Positions 20,684-30,084 of a stretch of DNA of 64,000 nucleotides are shown here, piece by piece; within the stretch, counting starts at the first letter, position 1; the number at the start of each line of letters is the position of its first letter. The DNA is from Melioribacter sp051488665. GTDB taxonomy: Bacteria > Bacteroidota > Ignavibacteria > Ignavibacteriales > Melioribacteraceae. The notes beneath the pieces are model-generated. The model was not told the DNA's origin and made no database searches. It saw nothing but the letters and a program-made list of their open reading frames with translations. The stretch spans positions 83,988 through 147,987 of the forward strand of contig NZ_JBPSEG010000008.1 of the NCBI RefSeq assembly GCF_051488665.1, read 5' to 3'. Made by a program: the position numbers and the translations under genes.

Positions 20684-21357
20684 TAAGATTTACCCTCCCC
20701 GACAATTACTTTTCTTTCTTTGTATTTAGAAATGACGGAATCAATTTCGGACTTTTTCTTTTTATTCATATAACTGTTTGCCAATCCCATCATTAATCCG
20801 AGCGTAATAAAAGCTCCGGCAGGCAATATCATAATTAATAAAGGCTGGAATGATTCGGGCAATATTTGAAATCCGAATACGGTTCTGTTTCCCAATAATT
20901 CGCGAATGCTTCCCATCAAAGCGAGGGCAATTAAAAAACCCGCTCCGTTGCCTAAAGCGTCGAGCAGAGAACGCAACGGATTGTTTTTCGATGCAAAAGC
21001 TTCGGCTCTGCCGAGAATCAAACAGTTGACTACAATTAAAGGCACAAAAGGACCGAGCGCTTTGCTCAATTCGGGAAATTTTGCTTTCATTACCAGGTCG
21101 GCTATGGTTACGAATGTAGCTATTACAACTATATACGCCGCAATGCGTACTTGATTGGGAATCCATTTCCTGATTAGCGATATCAACAAACTCGAAAAAA
21201 TTAGCACGAATGTAGTTGCCAGAGCCATTGCCACACCGTTGATTGCGGAGACAGTAACCGCAAGCGTTGGGCACATTCCGAGAACCTGTTTGAACGTCGG
21301 ATTAATTTCCCATAATCCTTTGGTAAATTCTTTCCAGTATGATATTTGCTTTTTCAT
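20683..21357 (-). CDS. rnfE: Rnf complex membrane subunit E
   Basis: Integral membrane subunit paired with RnfA to pass electrons across the membrane. The 224 residues have an N-terminal YWKEFTKGLWEINPTFKQVLGMCPTLAVT, characteristic of RnfE/NqrD, and FVPLIVVNCLILGRAEAFASKNNPLRSLLDALGNGAGF, which holds the second conserved Cys. About six helices are present. It overlaps rnfG by four bases and rnfA by one. Confidence 0.95.
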   Translation of the reverse strand: MKKQISYWKEFTKGLWEINPTFKQVLGMCPTLAVTVSAINGVAMALATTFVLIFSSLLISLIRKWIPNQVRIAAYIVVIATFVTIADLVMKAKFPELSKALGPFVPLIVVNCLILGRAEAFASKNNPLRSLLDALGNGAGFLIALALMGSIRELLGNRTVFGFQILPESFQPLLIMILPAGAFITLGLMMGLANSYMNKKKKSEIDSVISKYKERKVIVGEGKS

Positions 21358-21917
21358 AGTTTATTCGATTGCTTTTCGATTCTTGCTTTTTGTAACGCTT
21401 CGTTAATAATAGCGCAAACCGATTTCGATGAAATAGTCGCTCCTGTAATCGCCTCTATTTCATTCGGCTTTTCCGGCGTTTTCCCTTTGACCCAATTAAC
21501 GGAAGGCTGAGCGGATAAATTCTTGAATTGGTTTTTGAATTCTTCTTCGGTGATTCGGGAACCGAGTCCGGGAGTTTCGACTTGTTCCAGAATTTCGATT
21601 GCCGTTATTTTGTTCAAAGTTGTATCCGTTCCGATCATAAGTCTTATTTTTCCCTGAAATCCGTTGCCTTCGGATACAATAGAGTATCCGGCAGGAATGC
21701 CATCTTCGTCATAAACTTTATAGACCTCGCCGAAATCCGTTTCGATTTTTTTATAGGATTTGGCCTTGTTGTGCACAAAATAAATTGCCGCTTCGGTCTC
21801 GGCAATTCTGTTAGCCTCTATATGAGGAGCCGCCCAGTTCGAAACTCCGGATAAAACCGCTCCCGACGCCAAAGCAATTGAAGTAAGCGCGATAATCATT
21901 TTTATACTGTTATTCAT
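21354..21917 (-). CDS. rnfG: Rnf complex FMN-binding subunit G
   Basis: Periplasmic flavoprotein anchored by one helix (about 7-27). The 187 residues have the FMN-binding domain with LEQVETPGLGSRI and EAITGATISSKSV, the S/T-G-A-T site where ApbE attaches FMN to Thr. Four-base overlaps with rnfD and rnfE indicate coupled translation. The length is normal. Confidence 0.95.
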   Translation of the reverse strand: MNNSIKMIIALTSIALASGAVLSGVSNWAAPHIEANRIAETEAAIYFVHNKAKSYKKIETDFGEVYKVYDEDGIPAGYSIVSEGNGFQGKIRLMIGTDTTLNKITAIEILEQVETPGLGSRITEEEFKNQFKNLSAQPSVNWVKGKTPEKPNEIEAITGATISSKSVCAIINEALQKARIEKQSNKL

Positions 21918-22888
21918 TTTACCTCACCGAAAATTTTCGGGTGCGTCAATCTGTTGATAATCGGCACAAATGCGTTCATTATTAAAATGCCGTACATTAC
22001 GCCTTCAGGTAATCCTCCGAAGAGTCGTATTACTACGATTATCAACGATATTAATAAACCGTAAATCCACATGCCAGCGGAAGTATAAGGAGAAGTTACC
22101 CAATCGGTAGCCATGAAGAATGCGCCCAATAAAAATCCGCCGCTGAAAAGATGAAACAGCGGACCCGGGTATTTGAGCGGATCGATAAACCAGAAAATCG
22201 AACCGAATAAAATCATTCCCAGTATCATTGACAACGGTATTCGCCAGTTGACGATTTTTATTACGATCAAAAATACGCCTCCGATGACGATAGCCAATGC
22301 CGATGTTTCACCAATAGAGCCGCCGACATTCCCGACGATCAAAGGTTCGATTCCCGTTATTATTTTGTCGAATTTGAAAGCAGCCAGCGGAGTGGCTGAA
22401 GTAACCGTGTCGACTGCAAAATTCGGTTTGCTCCAGGTTGTCATAGCGACGGGATAAGCCGCCTGAAGAAAAGCCCTTCCGATGAGCGCGGGATTGAAAA
22501 TATTATAACCGAGCCCGCCGAATAATTCTTTCCCGATAATAATTGCGAACGCCGAACCGATAGCGGCTGCTGTCAATGAAAAATTAGGCGGTAGTATTAA
22601 ACCGAGCAGCAAGCCCGTTAAAAAAGCGCTCCCGTCATACGCCGTAATTTCGGATTTCCTGATTTGTTTGACGATAATCTCGGAGAGAACCGCTGCGGCG
22701 CAGCTAACGCCTATTACTGCCAATTGATAAATTCCGAAAAAAACAACCGCCGAAATTACAGCCGGCAGCAACGATAAACTTACCAGCCACATTACCTGTT
22801 GGGTTGTAAATCTGGAGTGAACGTGCGGCGAGCTGCTCAGTTCTAATCCTGACATTACATTAACCGTTTGATTTGCCGAACCGGACAT
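21914..22888 (-). CDS. rnfD: Rnf complex membrane flavoprotein subunit D
   Basis: Large membrane subunit carrying covalent FMN and an ion path. The 324 residues have about nine helices. SSPHVHSRFTTQQVMWLVSL is the typical start, and TVTSATPLAAFKFDK contains the conserved SATPL Thr expected to carry FMN. KELFGGLGYNIFNPALIGRAFL and TDWVTSPYTSAGMWIYG are further family signatures. It is second in the operon, 13 bases after rnfC. Confidence 0.95.
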   Translation of the reverse strand: MSGSANQTVNVMSGLELSSSPHVHSRFTTQQVMWLVSLSLLPAVISAVVFFGIYQLAVIGVSCAAAVLSEIIVKQIRKSEITAYDGSAFLTGLLLGLILPPNFSLTAAAIGSAFAIIIGKELFGGLGYNIFNPALIGRAFLQAAYPVAMTTWSKPNFAVDTVTSATPLAAFKFDKIITGIEPLIVGNVGGSIGETSALAIVIGGVFLIVIKIVNWRIPLSMILGMILFGSIFWFIDPLKYPGPLFHLFSGGFLLGAFFMATDWVTSPYTSAGMWIYGLLISLIIVVIRLFGGLPEGVMYGILIMNAFVPIINRLTHPKIFGEVK

Positions 22889-22901
22889 AGATTTATCTTT
22901 T

Positions 22902-24221
22902 TTAATTTGTTTTTTGTTTTAATAATGCCGAAGATTTCCGTTTGCCGAACCGGACCCATTGCACGAGAGGAATGCCGGCAGGGCAGTTATAAGCGCATGT
23001 ACCGCATTCCATGCACGATAGTATTCCAATATCAATCGCTTCTTCAAATTTGTTGAACCTTGCAAATTTATAAAGCCGCGTGGGCGCCAGATTTAGCGGA
23101 CAAACGGATAAACATCTGCCGCAATTTAAGCAGTTGCTTTCTTTTGTCGTTGAAGTTTCCTTCTCAGTAAGAACCAATATTCCGGAAGCGGCTTTTGTAA
23201 CCGGAGAATTCAAATCAAATTGCGCGAATCCCATCATGGGTCCGCCTGCAATAATTTTTTTCGCGTTATCTTTAACTCCGCCGCAGTAATCGATAATGTT
23301 TTTCAATGGCGTCCCTACAGGAACAATAAGATTTTTAGGCTCTTTTATGCCGAGTCCCGAAACGGTTATGAAAGCATGAGTTTGCGGTTTCCCTTTTACG
23401 ACTGCATTGTAAACGGATACGGCTGTGCCCACATTTTGAATAATACACCCGACGTCGAAAGGCAGTTTGCCGGGAGGCGTTTCTCTTCCAGTGACGGCTT
23501 TTATCAACATCTTTTCGGCGCCCTGGGGATATTTTGTTTTAAGCGTTTTTAATAAGATATTTTCTTCTTTATTTAAATAAGTCTTCAATTGTTTTATGGC
23601 TTCCGGTTTATTGTCTTCGATTCCAATAATTCCCGTTGAAACGCCCGTAGCTTTGAGGATAAGTTTCAGACCGGCAATTACTTCCTCGGTCTTTTCGATA
23701 AGGAGACGATAGTCTCTTGTGAGATACGGCTCGCACTCGCAAGCGTTTAGAATAACGTAATCGATTTTTTTATCAGGAGGAGGGGATAATTTTACATAAG
23801 TAGGAAATGCGGCGCCGCCCTGTCCTACGATTCCCGCTTGCTTAACTCGTTCTATAATCTGCCCGCGGGCAATTGAATCGGGATTTAACGGTTCCATCGA
23901 CTCTTCTTCTTCGGTGTCCGTGCGATTGATTACAACAGCATCCGACCGAGTTCCCGTTAACGTTAATAATGAAATTATTTTGTTAATTTTTCCGGAAACA
24001 GGAGAATGAACCGGAGCGGATATAAAACCGTCCGCTTCGGCAATCGTCTCGCCTTTTTTAACGGCGTCGCCCTTCTTTTTCAACAATAACGCCTGTTTGC
24101 CGGCATGCTGGGAAAGCGGCAAAAAGATTTGGTCCGGAAGAGGTAAAAATTCGAATGGTTTTTCCGAGGTAAGTTCTTTCATCTCCGACGGATGAATCCC
24201 GCCCTTAAAAGTAGTCGGCAT
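22902..24221 (-). CDS. rnfC: Rnf complex NADH/ferredoxin-side subunit C
   Basis: Peripheral cytoplasmic subunit that binds FMN, NADH and two [4Fe-4S] clusters. About 439 residues: an N-terminal barrel-sandwich (FKGGIHPSEMKELT), Gly-rich GQGGAAFPTYVKLSPP and VILNACECEPYLTRDYRLL, VGTAVSVYNAV, and cluster motifs CLNCGRCLSVCPLNLAP and CMECGTCAYNCPAGIP. The open frame extends 33 codons upstream, but ATG 24221 has a perfect GAGGAGG seven bases ahead and begins the conserved protein. It opens the operon C-D-G-E-A-apbE-B-rseC. Confidence 0.96.
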   Translation of the reverse strand: MPTTFKGGIHPSEMKELTSEKPFEFLPLPDQIFLPLSQHAGKQALLLKKKGDAVKKGETIAEADGFISAPVHSPVSGKINKIISLLTLTGTRSDAVVINRTDTEEEESMEPLNPDSIARGQIIERVKQAGIVGQGGAAFPTYVKLSPPPDKKIDYVILNACECEPYLTRDYRLLIEKTEEVIAGLKLILKATGVSTGIIGIEDNKPEAIKQLKTYLNKEENILLKTLKTKYPQGAEKMLIKAVTGRETPPGKLPFDVGCIIQNVGTAVSVYNAVVKGKPQTHAFITVSGLGIKEPKNLIVPVGTPLKNIIDYCGGVKDNAKKIIAGGPMMGFAQFDLNSPVTKAASGILVLTEKETSTTKESNCLNCGRCLSVCPLNLAPTRLYKFARFNKFEEAIDIGILSCMECGTCAYNCPAGIPLVQWVRFGKRKSSALLKQKTN

Positions 24222-24406
24222 ATCCTCCTCGTATATTGAATAAAACAATCCACATAAATTATGCCAGAGGGAATGCGAAAATTTCCAAAATAGAATCGAT
24301 ATATTAAGACTGGAATACAAAAGTAAAGCAGTTAATCGGAGTCTATATCTGCGATAATTTCAGGTTAAGAAAATGGTCTTCTCTTTTATAAGAATTGAAT
24401 TCGAAA

Positions 24407-25312
24407 TTATAAAACGACAGGTTCGTTATAATAGTCCGACATTTTCACATTTATTGGAGGTAATATTTCCGAGCTGATATTGAGTTCGCCCTGTCCGATA
24501 TCTACGAGAAATAAAGATGAAGCTGTTCCGTCGACCGAGGCTCCCGCGTTAAGTATAACGATTCCTTTTCGTTCGTAGAGTCTCATATCGTGACTGTGTC
24601 CGTGCATGATAATGCGAACTCCGCTCCTTTTGAAAAGCGACAACAATTTCTTTTTGCCTCTCAGTTTCATCGTGTGACTTTCGATGCGGCTCCAAATTGA
24701 ATTCTCCGAACTTTTGCCCGCTTCCGAGTTTTTGTAGAAGTGGTGATGTATAAGCACGATTTTCTCTTTGTTTCTAATCTCTTCGGCGGATAGAAGCATG
24801 TCGATTTCTTCGCGTTCCGATTTTTTCACTTTCCCGTTCGACGCAAAAGGGTTTTTCAGTTTGGAATAATAATTGACCGAATTGACGCCGATTAACGCTG
24901 TATCGTTGAAGATTTTTAAATAAGGAAATCGTTTCCCTTCGGTTATTGTTACGGTAGAATCGAAAAGATTTCTGAAATATTCGTAAAATATTTCCACTTT
25001 CAGATTGTAGTTCGTTTTTTCGCAGCGGGAAGGGAAATCGATTATGTCCGAAGCAAGTTCAACTCCTCCGAAAATATCGTGATTGCCGATTACAACGGAA
25101 ACTTTGTCCGAATGAAACAGATCGTATTTTATTAATAGTTCTCTCAAATCGGCAAAATCCCTTTCGTTCGAATTGTCCGATATGTCGCCCGTTATTACAA
25201 TATGGTCGGCAAGCTTACTGAGAGCAAACTCAATCAGTCTTTCGGTTTTTTCTAAGTTCCTTCTTCTGAATTTCCTGTTCAAATGAAGGTCGGATATATG
25301 AGCTATTTTCAT
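24407..25312 (-). CDS. Calcineurin-like metallophosphoesterase
   Basis: Probable cytoplasmic phosphoesterase with a dimetal site. The 301 residues contain the five family motifs: DLHL near residue 8, GDISD (about 41), GNHDIFG (about 79), HHHFYK (about 184) and GHSHDMRLYE (about 230). The opening MKIAHISDLHLN is standard. The substrate is unknown (CpdA-like, UDP-sugar or other). It is transcribed away from the sugar operon, and a 239-base AT-rich gap (25313-25551) separates the two, probably holding both promoters. Confidence 0.88.
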   Translation of the reverse strand: MKIAHISDLHLNRKFRRRNLEKTERLIEFALSKLADHIVITGDISDNSNERDFADLRELLIKYDLFHSDKVSVVIGNHDIFGGVELASDIIDFPSRCEKTNYNLKVEIFYEYFRNLFDSTVTITEGKRFPYLKIFNDTALIGVNSVNYYSKLKNPFASNGKVKKSEREEIDMLLSAEEIRNKEKIVLIHHHFYKNSEAGKSSENSIWSRIESHTMKLRGKKKLLSLFKRSGVRIIMHGHSHDMRLYERKGIVILNAGASVDGTASSLFLVDIGQGELNISSEILPPINVKMSDYYNEPVVL

Positions 25313-25551
25313 AAAAAGGACAAATCTCTTTGAAGTAAATATAACGCTCGGATGTTAAGAAAGTTTTACCGTAATGTTAAGTAAAAATTAAGTATTCTTT
25401 TTGAAGCCTAAATGGAATTTGACTAAATTCGAGTGGGGAAATAATAAAATTGATGACTAAACAATTTGATAACGGTTATCTAACTTTTTCTTAACATTGA
25501 ATAAAAATATTTTTAGCAGTTTTGTATTTTCTCAAATAAAGATAAATCAAC

Positions 25552-26559
25552 ATGAAAAAGAAAATACTCTTCATCGGCGGTTCTCTCAATCAAACTACAA
25601 TGATGCACAAAATATCGAAGTATTTCGAAGATTACGATTGTTATTTTACTCCGTTTTACGACGACGGATATATCGGATGGTTCGCTTCGAAAGGGATTCT
25701 CGATTTTACGATTTTAGGCGGCAATTTCAAAAAAATGACGCTTGAATACCTCGAAAGCAATAATCTCAAAATCGATTACAAAGGCAAGCTGCACGATTAC
25801 GATCTGGTTTATACATGCGCCGATTTAATCGTTCCTAGGAATATTAGAAACAAAAAATTGATTCTCGTTCAGGAAGGAATGACCGACCCAGAAAATTTCG
25901 CTTTTTATCTGGTAAAATATTTTAATTTTCCGCGGTGGATTGCAAGTACATCCACAATGGGCATGTCGAATCTTTACGATATTTTTTGCGTGGCTTCCGA
26001 AGGGTACAAAGAATTATTCGCGCGTAAAGGAGCCGACCCGAATAAAATTTTCGTAACCGGAATTCCGAACTTCGACAACGCGAAAGAGTTTTTGAATAAC
26101 GATTTCCCTCATAAGAATTATGTGCTCGTAGCAACTTCCGACGCGAGGGAAACGTTCAAATACGAAAACAGAAAAAAGTTTATTAAAAAATGCGTGGAGA
26201 TTGCAAACGGACGTCAGCTGATTTTCAAACTTCACCCTAATGAAAATGTCGAAAGGGCTACGCGCGAAATCAATAAATACGCTCCCGGCGCGCTCGTCTA
26301 TCACAACGCAAATACAAATCATATGATTGCCAATTGCGACGCGCTGATTACAAAATACTCCTCGGTCGTCTATATCGGGCTGGCATTGGGAAAAGAAGTT
26401 TATTCGTCTTTCGACATTGAACAATTGAAAAGGCTGATGCCGATTCAAAACAACGGCACCTCGGCTGAAAGAATAGCTAAGCTGGGCATCCATTATCTCG
26501 AATCGCCCAGTAATTCATTAAATGAAATTCATCAGAACTTCGACTTGATTACGGCATGA
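25552..26559 (+). CDS. GT-B-type glycosyl or glycerophosphate transferase-like protein
   Basis: Probably transfers a sugar or polyol phosphate in surface polysaccharide synthesis. The 335 residues lack a signal peptide. The C-terminal half resembles the CDP-glycerol transferase/capsule-type GT-B family: VFVTGIPNFDN, QLIFKLHPNENVERA and ANCDALITKYSSVVYIGLALGKEVYSS (nucleotide-phosphate site). The N-terminal half is poorly conserved. It begins a six-gene operon and overlaps the next gene by four bases (ATGA). No signature gives the donor or acceptor. Confidence 0.7.
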   Translation: MKKKILFIGGSLNQTTMMHKISKYFEDYDCYFTPFYDDGYIGWFASKGILDFTILGGNFKKMTLEYLESNNLKIDYKGKLHDYDLVYTCADLIVPRNIRNKKLILVQEGMTDPENFAFYLVKYFNFPRWIASTSTMGMSNLYDIFCVASEGYKELFARKGADPNKIFVTGIPNFDNAKEFLNNDFPHKNYVLVATSDARETFKYENRKKFIKKCVEIANGRQLIFKLHPNENVERATREINKYAPGALVYHNANTNHMIANCDALITKYSSVVYIGLALGKEVYSSFDIEQLKRLMPIQNNGTSAERIAKLGIHYLESPSNSLNEIHQNFDLITA

Positions 26560-27359
26560 AAATAGTCGCCGTCATACAGGCTCGAATGACTTCGACGCGC
26601 CTTCCCGGCAAAGTGATGCTGCCGGTTCTCGGAAAGCCCCTTCTTTCGAGAATGATAGAACGCGTGCAAAAGTCGACTATGACAGACGAAATTGTAATCG
26701 CTACTTCCAATCAAAAAGAAGACGACCCGATTGAAAAGTTTTGCAGGGAAATTAATGTTGAATGCTTTAGAGGTCATTTAACCGATCTTCTCGATCGGCA
26801 TTACAAGGCGGGTTTGAAATACGGAGCGGACGCGGTGGTTAAAATTCCGTCGGACTGTCCTCTCATCGATCCTGCAATTATCGATAAAGTGCTGAAGTTC
26901 TTTTCCGAAGGCGATTACGATTACGCGAGCAATCTTCATCCGGCTACTTATCCCGACGGCAACGACGTCGAAATAATGTCGATCGAAGCTCTTGAAAAAG
27001 CCTGGCGCAATGCGAAAAAGGATTACGAACGCGAACACACTACGCCTTATTTCTGGGAAAATCCCCATCTGTTCAAACTCGGGAATGTAGTCTGGGAAAC
27101 GGGGCTCAATTATTCTACATCGATGCGCTGGACGATCGATTACGAAGAAGACTATCTTTTTATAAAAAGAGTTTTCGAAGAGCTTTATCCCGCCAAACCC
27201 GGTTTCGGTTTGAATGATATTCTCGCATTGCTCGAACGAAAGCCCGAAATAAAAAAATTAAATGAAAAATATCTCGGCAGGTACTGGTACGAAAATCATC
27301 TCGACGAATTGAAAAACATCGAAGAATATAAATCGGCAATAAATAAAAAGACGGATTAA
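26556..27359 (+). CDS. SpsF-like cytidylyltransferase
   Basis: Likely activates a nonulosonic-type sugar as its CMP derivative. The 267 residues begin VAVIQARMTSTRLPGKVMLPVLGKPLL, the nucleotide-binding loop of SpsF/NeuA-type enzymes, followed by DEIVIATS, LDRHYKAGLKYGADAVVKIPSDCPLIDP (metal and sugar site) and SMRWTIDYEEDYLFIKRVFEELY. The closest named family is SpsF. A NeuB-like synthase and a KdsC-like phosphatase in the same operon support a CMP-ulosonate role; the substrate is inferred. Confidence 0.85.
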   Translation: MKIVAVIQARMTSTRLPGKVMLPVLGKPLLSRMIERVQKSTMTDEIVIATSNQKEDDPIEKFCREINVECFRGHLTDLLDRHYKAGLKYGADAVVKIPSDCPLIDPAIIDKVLKFFSEGDYDYASNLHPATYPDGNDVEIMSIEALEKAWRNAKKDYEREHTTPYFWENPHLFKLGNVVWETGLNYSTSMRWTIDYEEDYLFIKRVFEELYPAKPGFGLNDILALLERKPEIKKLNEKYLGRYWYENHLDELKNIEEYKSAINKKTD

Positions 27360-27365
27360 TAAAAC

Positions 27366-28703
27366 ATGGCAAACAAAATAAGACTTGACAATGATTATCC
27401 GGTTATTGCAAAATCGGACGAACTCTACAACAGGGCGTTGGGATTAATTCCCTCCGTAACTCAAACGCTGGCTAAAGGTCCCACGCAATGGATTAACGGC
27501 GCGGCGCCGAAATATCTGGTTAAAGGGAAAGGTTCTCATGTGTGGGACGCGGACGGCAACGAGTATATTGATTATTTAATGGGAGTCGGACCGTTGTCGC
27601 TCGGCTATGCATATCCCCGCGTCGACGAAGCCATTAAAAAGCAGCTCGAAGACGGAATTACGTTTTCGATGATGCATCCTCTTGAAGTTGAAGTGGCGGA
27701 AATGATTCGAGACGTAATCCCGAACGCCGAATCCGTTAGATACAGTAAAACGGGCGCGGATGTTACGAGCGCCGCAGTACGGCTTGCGCGGGCGTATACG
27801 GGGAAAAACAAAATCCTCTGCTGCGGCTATCACGGCTGGCACGACTGGTACGTTTCCGTTACGGCGCGTAATTTTGGCATTCCGGAAGAAGTTCAGAAAT
27901 TAACCTTCACTTTTGATTATAACAATATCGATTCTCTTAAGAATTCAATCGACGACGATACCGCCGCGGTTATACTCGAGCCGGTAGTCTTCCAGGAACC
28001 GAAAGACAATTTTTTGCATAAAGTAGCCGAGATTTGCAAAGAAAAAGGGATTGTTCTAATCTTCGACGAAATGTGGACGGGATTCCGTATGGCGCTCGGC
28101 GGCGCTCAGGAATATTTCGGAATAACTCCCGACCTGGCGACTTATTCTAAAGCGGTCGCAAACGGAATGCCGATTGCGATACTTACCGGGAAAAAAGAAA
28201 TAATGAAACTTGCCGAAGATGATATCTTCTTCTACACTACATTCGGCGGCGAGGCTCTCTCGCTGGCAGCGGCTAAAGCCACTATAGAAGAAATGAAAGA
28301 TAAAAATGTGATCCCGTTTCTCGATAAACAGGGCAGGAAGATAAAAGACGGTTACAACGAAATCGCTTCAAAACTCGGTCTCGATTCTACAAAAGCCGTG
28401 GGATACAACTGGCGTTCGATGGCTACGTTCGATCCGAAAGGAGGAGACCCGCTGCTGCAAAAATCTTTTGTGCAGCAGGAAATGATTAAACGCGGAGTGC
28501 TCTGGCAGGGATTTCACAATATCAGTTTTTCTCATACGGACGAGGATATCGACTATACTCTGCAGGCTCTGGAAGAATCGCTTGCTCTTCTTAAAAAAGC
28601 TATAGACGGGAACAATATCAAATCGCTTCTCAGAGGAAAGCCCGTAGAACCTGTTTTCAGAAAGACGGATAATTTTAATATGAAACCGGCTTCAAAAAAG
28701 TGA
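27366..28703 (+). CDS. Class III PLP aminotransferase, glutamate-1-semialdehyde aminomutase-like
   Basis: PLP-dependent enzyme of 445 residues. GADVTSAAVRLARAYTGKNKILCCGYHGWHDWYV, LIFDEMWTGFRMALGGAQEYFG (PLP-binding Asp) and DLATYSKAVANGMPIAILTG with the Schiff-base Lys are all visible. Sequence style resembles HemL, but its place among sugar-activation genes argues for amination of a sugar aldehyde or ketone rather than tetrapyrrole synthesis. The start is seven bases after the cytidylyltransferase stop. Confidence 0.85.
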   Translation: MANKIRLDNDYPVIAKSDELYNRALGLIPSVTQTLAKGPTQWINGAAPKYLVKGKGSHVWDADGNEYIDYLMGVGPLSLGYAYPRVDEAIKKQLEDGITFSMMHPLEVEVAEMIRDVIPNAESVRYSKTGADVTSAAVRLARAYTGKNKILCCGYHGWHDWYVSVTARNFGIPEEVQKLTFTFDYNNIDSLKNSIDDDTAAVILEPVVFQEPKDNFLHKVAEICKEKGIVLIFDEMWTGFRMALGGAQEYFGITPDLATYSKAVANGMPIAILTGKKEIMKLAEDDIFFYTTFGGEALSLAAAKATIEEMKDKNVIPFLDKQGRKIKDGYNEIASKLGLDSTKAVGYNWRSMATFDPKGGDPLLQKSFVQQEMIKRGVLWQGFHNISFSHTDEDIDYTLQALEESLALLKKAIDGNNIKSLLRGKPVEPVFRKTDNFNMKPASKK

Positions 28704-28710
28704 GCTAATA

Positions 28711-29514
28711 ATGGAATTGTTTACGCTCGAAAATAAAATTGCAGTTGTTACTGGGGCGCTCGGTCTCCTCGGTATGGAACACTGCAAAGCTTTATCGTCA
28801 GCCGGCGCAACCGTTGTTGTTACCGATATCGACGAATCAAAGGCTACTGAATTTGCGCGGGAGCTTTCCGGCAATTCCGTAGGACTCGGAATGGATGTCG
28901 TCAAACCGGACTCCATTAAAAAAGCAAGAGATGTAATCCTTCAAAAATTCGGAAAGATTGACGTGCTCGTTAATAATGCGGCTATCAACGATATGTTCGA
29001 AAATCCGAAAGCCGCGGCGGAGGAATCCAAATTCGAAAATTACCCGCTGGAATTATGGCAAAAATCTCTCGACGTTAATCTTACTGGAGTTTTTCTAACT
29101 TCGCAGATACTCGGAACGCCGATGGCAGAAAGGGGCAAAGGAAGCATTATAAATATCGCTTCCACATACGGAATCGTTGCGCCGGATCAATCGCTCTATC
29201 GTAATAAAGAAGGAGTTCAATCGTTCCATAAACCCCCCGCATATTCGGCTACCAAAGGCGGAGTATTAATGTTTACCAGATACCTCGCCGCATATTGGGG
29301 GCACAGAGGAGTCCGCGTTAACGCTCTTAGTCCCGGCGGGGTTGAAAACAACCAGGACGATTTCTTTATTCAAAAATATTCTTCTAAAACGCCGCTCGGA
29401 AGAATGGCAAAACCCAACGATTATTGGGGCGCGTTGATTTTTCTTGCCAGCGACGCTTCGGAATATATGACAGGCGCAAATCTGGTGGTCGATGGCGGCT
29501 GGACTTGCTGGTAA
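28711..29514 (+). CDS. Short-chain dehydrogenase/reductase
   Basis: NAD(P)-dependent oxidoreductase of 267 residues. It has the Rossmann motif VTGALGLLGMEH (about 13-24), DVLVNNAAIND, a catalytic Ser in IINIASTYG, the YSATKGG pair (Tyr/Lys) and LSPGGV. The C-terminal VDGGWTCW is common in the family. In this operon it could oxidise a sugar hydroxyl to the keto group that the adjacent aminotransferase would use (inference). Confidence 0.9.
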   Translation: MELFTLENKIAVVTGALGLLGMEHCKALSSAGATVVVTDIDESKATEFARELSGNSVGLGMDVVKPDSIKKARDVILQKFGKIDVLVNNAAINDMFENPKAAAEESKFENYPLELWQKSLDVNLTGVFLTSQILGTPMAERGKGSIINIASTYGIVAPDQSLYRNKEGVQSFHKPPAYSATKGGVLMFTRYLAAYWGHRGVRVNALSPGGVENNQDDFFIQKYSSKTPLGRMAKPNDYWGALIFLASDASEYMTGANLVVDGGWTCW

Positions 29515-29544
29515 AATTACATTACACTTTATAAGGAATTTAAA

Positions 29545-30084
29545 ATGTCGAAAAAAAAGATTACTAAAAAAGAACTCTATAAAAAAGCGGCGAAAATTAA
29601 ATTGGTTCTTACCGATGTCGACGGAGTATTAACCGATACGGGAGTTTATTATTCCGCAGAGGGCGAATTGATGAAACGTTTTTCGATTCGGGACGGAATG
29701 GGCGTCGAACGTCTCAGAAGTTTGGTCGACGTCGAAACGGGAATCGTTACTCGCGAAGATACGAACATTGTTAAAACGCGCGCCGAAAAACTAAAGATTA
29801 ACGAGCTCCACATGGGAGTTATGGAAAAGGAAAAACTTCTGGACGACATTTTGAAAAGAAAAAATCTTACTAAAGACGAAGTGGCTTTTATAGGCGACGA
29901 TACAAACGACTTAGGCATTATGAAATCGGTCGGACTTGCCGCCTGCCCTTCGGATGCCACGCGCTTTGCAAAAAAAGCAGCGGACGTTGTTTTGGAACAT
30001 CCCGGCGGCAACGGCGCGTTCCGCGACCTTGCCGAACTGATTATTGAAGCCAAAACGAAAGCAACGAATAAGGGAAAGAAATGA
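29545..30084 (+). CDS. KdsC-like HAD phosphatase
   Basis: Removes phosphate from an ulosonate 8- or 9-phosphate. The 179 residues have LVLTDVDGVLTDTGVYY (nucleophile Asp), ETGIVTRED, KLKINELHMGV and FIGDDTNDLGIMKSVGLAACPSDA (metal site), the KdsC pattern. A Lys-rich N-terminus adds about 15 residues. In Bacteroides a KdsC-family phosphatase acts on KDN-9-phosphate; with NeuB next door a 9-phosphate substrate is as likely as KDO-8-phosphate. It overlaps neuB-like by four bases. Confidence 0.88.
   Translation: MSKKKITKKELYKKAAKIKLVLTDVDGVLTDTGVYYSAEGELMKRFSIRDGMGVERLRSLVDVETGIVTREDTNIVKTRAEKLKINELHMGVMEKEKLLDDILKRKNLTKDEVAFIGDDTNDLGIMKSVGLAACPSDATRFAKKAADVVLEHPGGNGAFRDLAELIIEAKTKATNKGKK

Noticed and set aside
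24222..24320. 33-codon N-terminal extension of rnfC
   Set aside because: A perfect GAGGAGG precedes ATG 24221, and the extension has no similarity to RnfC.
27366..28703. hemL (tetrapyrrole glutamate-1-semialdehyde aminomutase)
   Set aside because: The fold is similar, but the operon is for sugar activation, so a HemL name would be misleading without further evidence.
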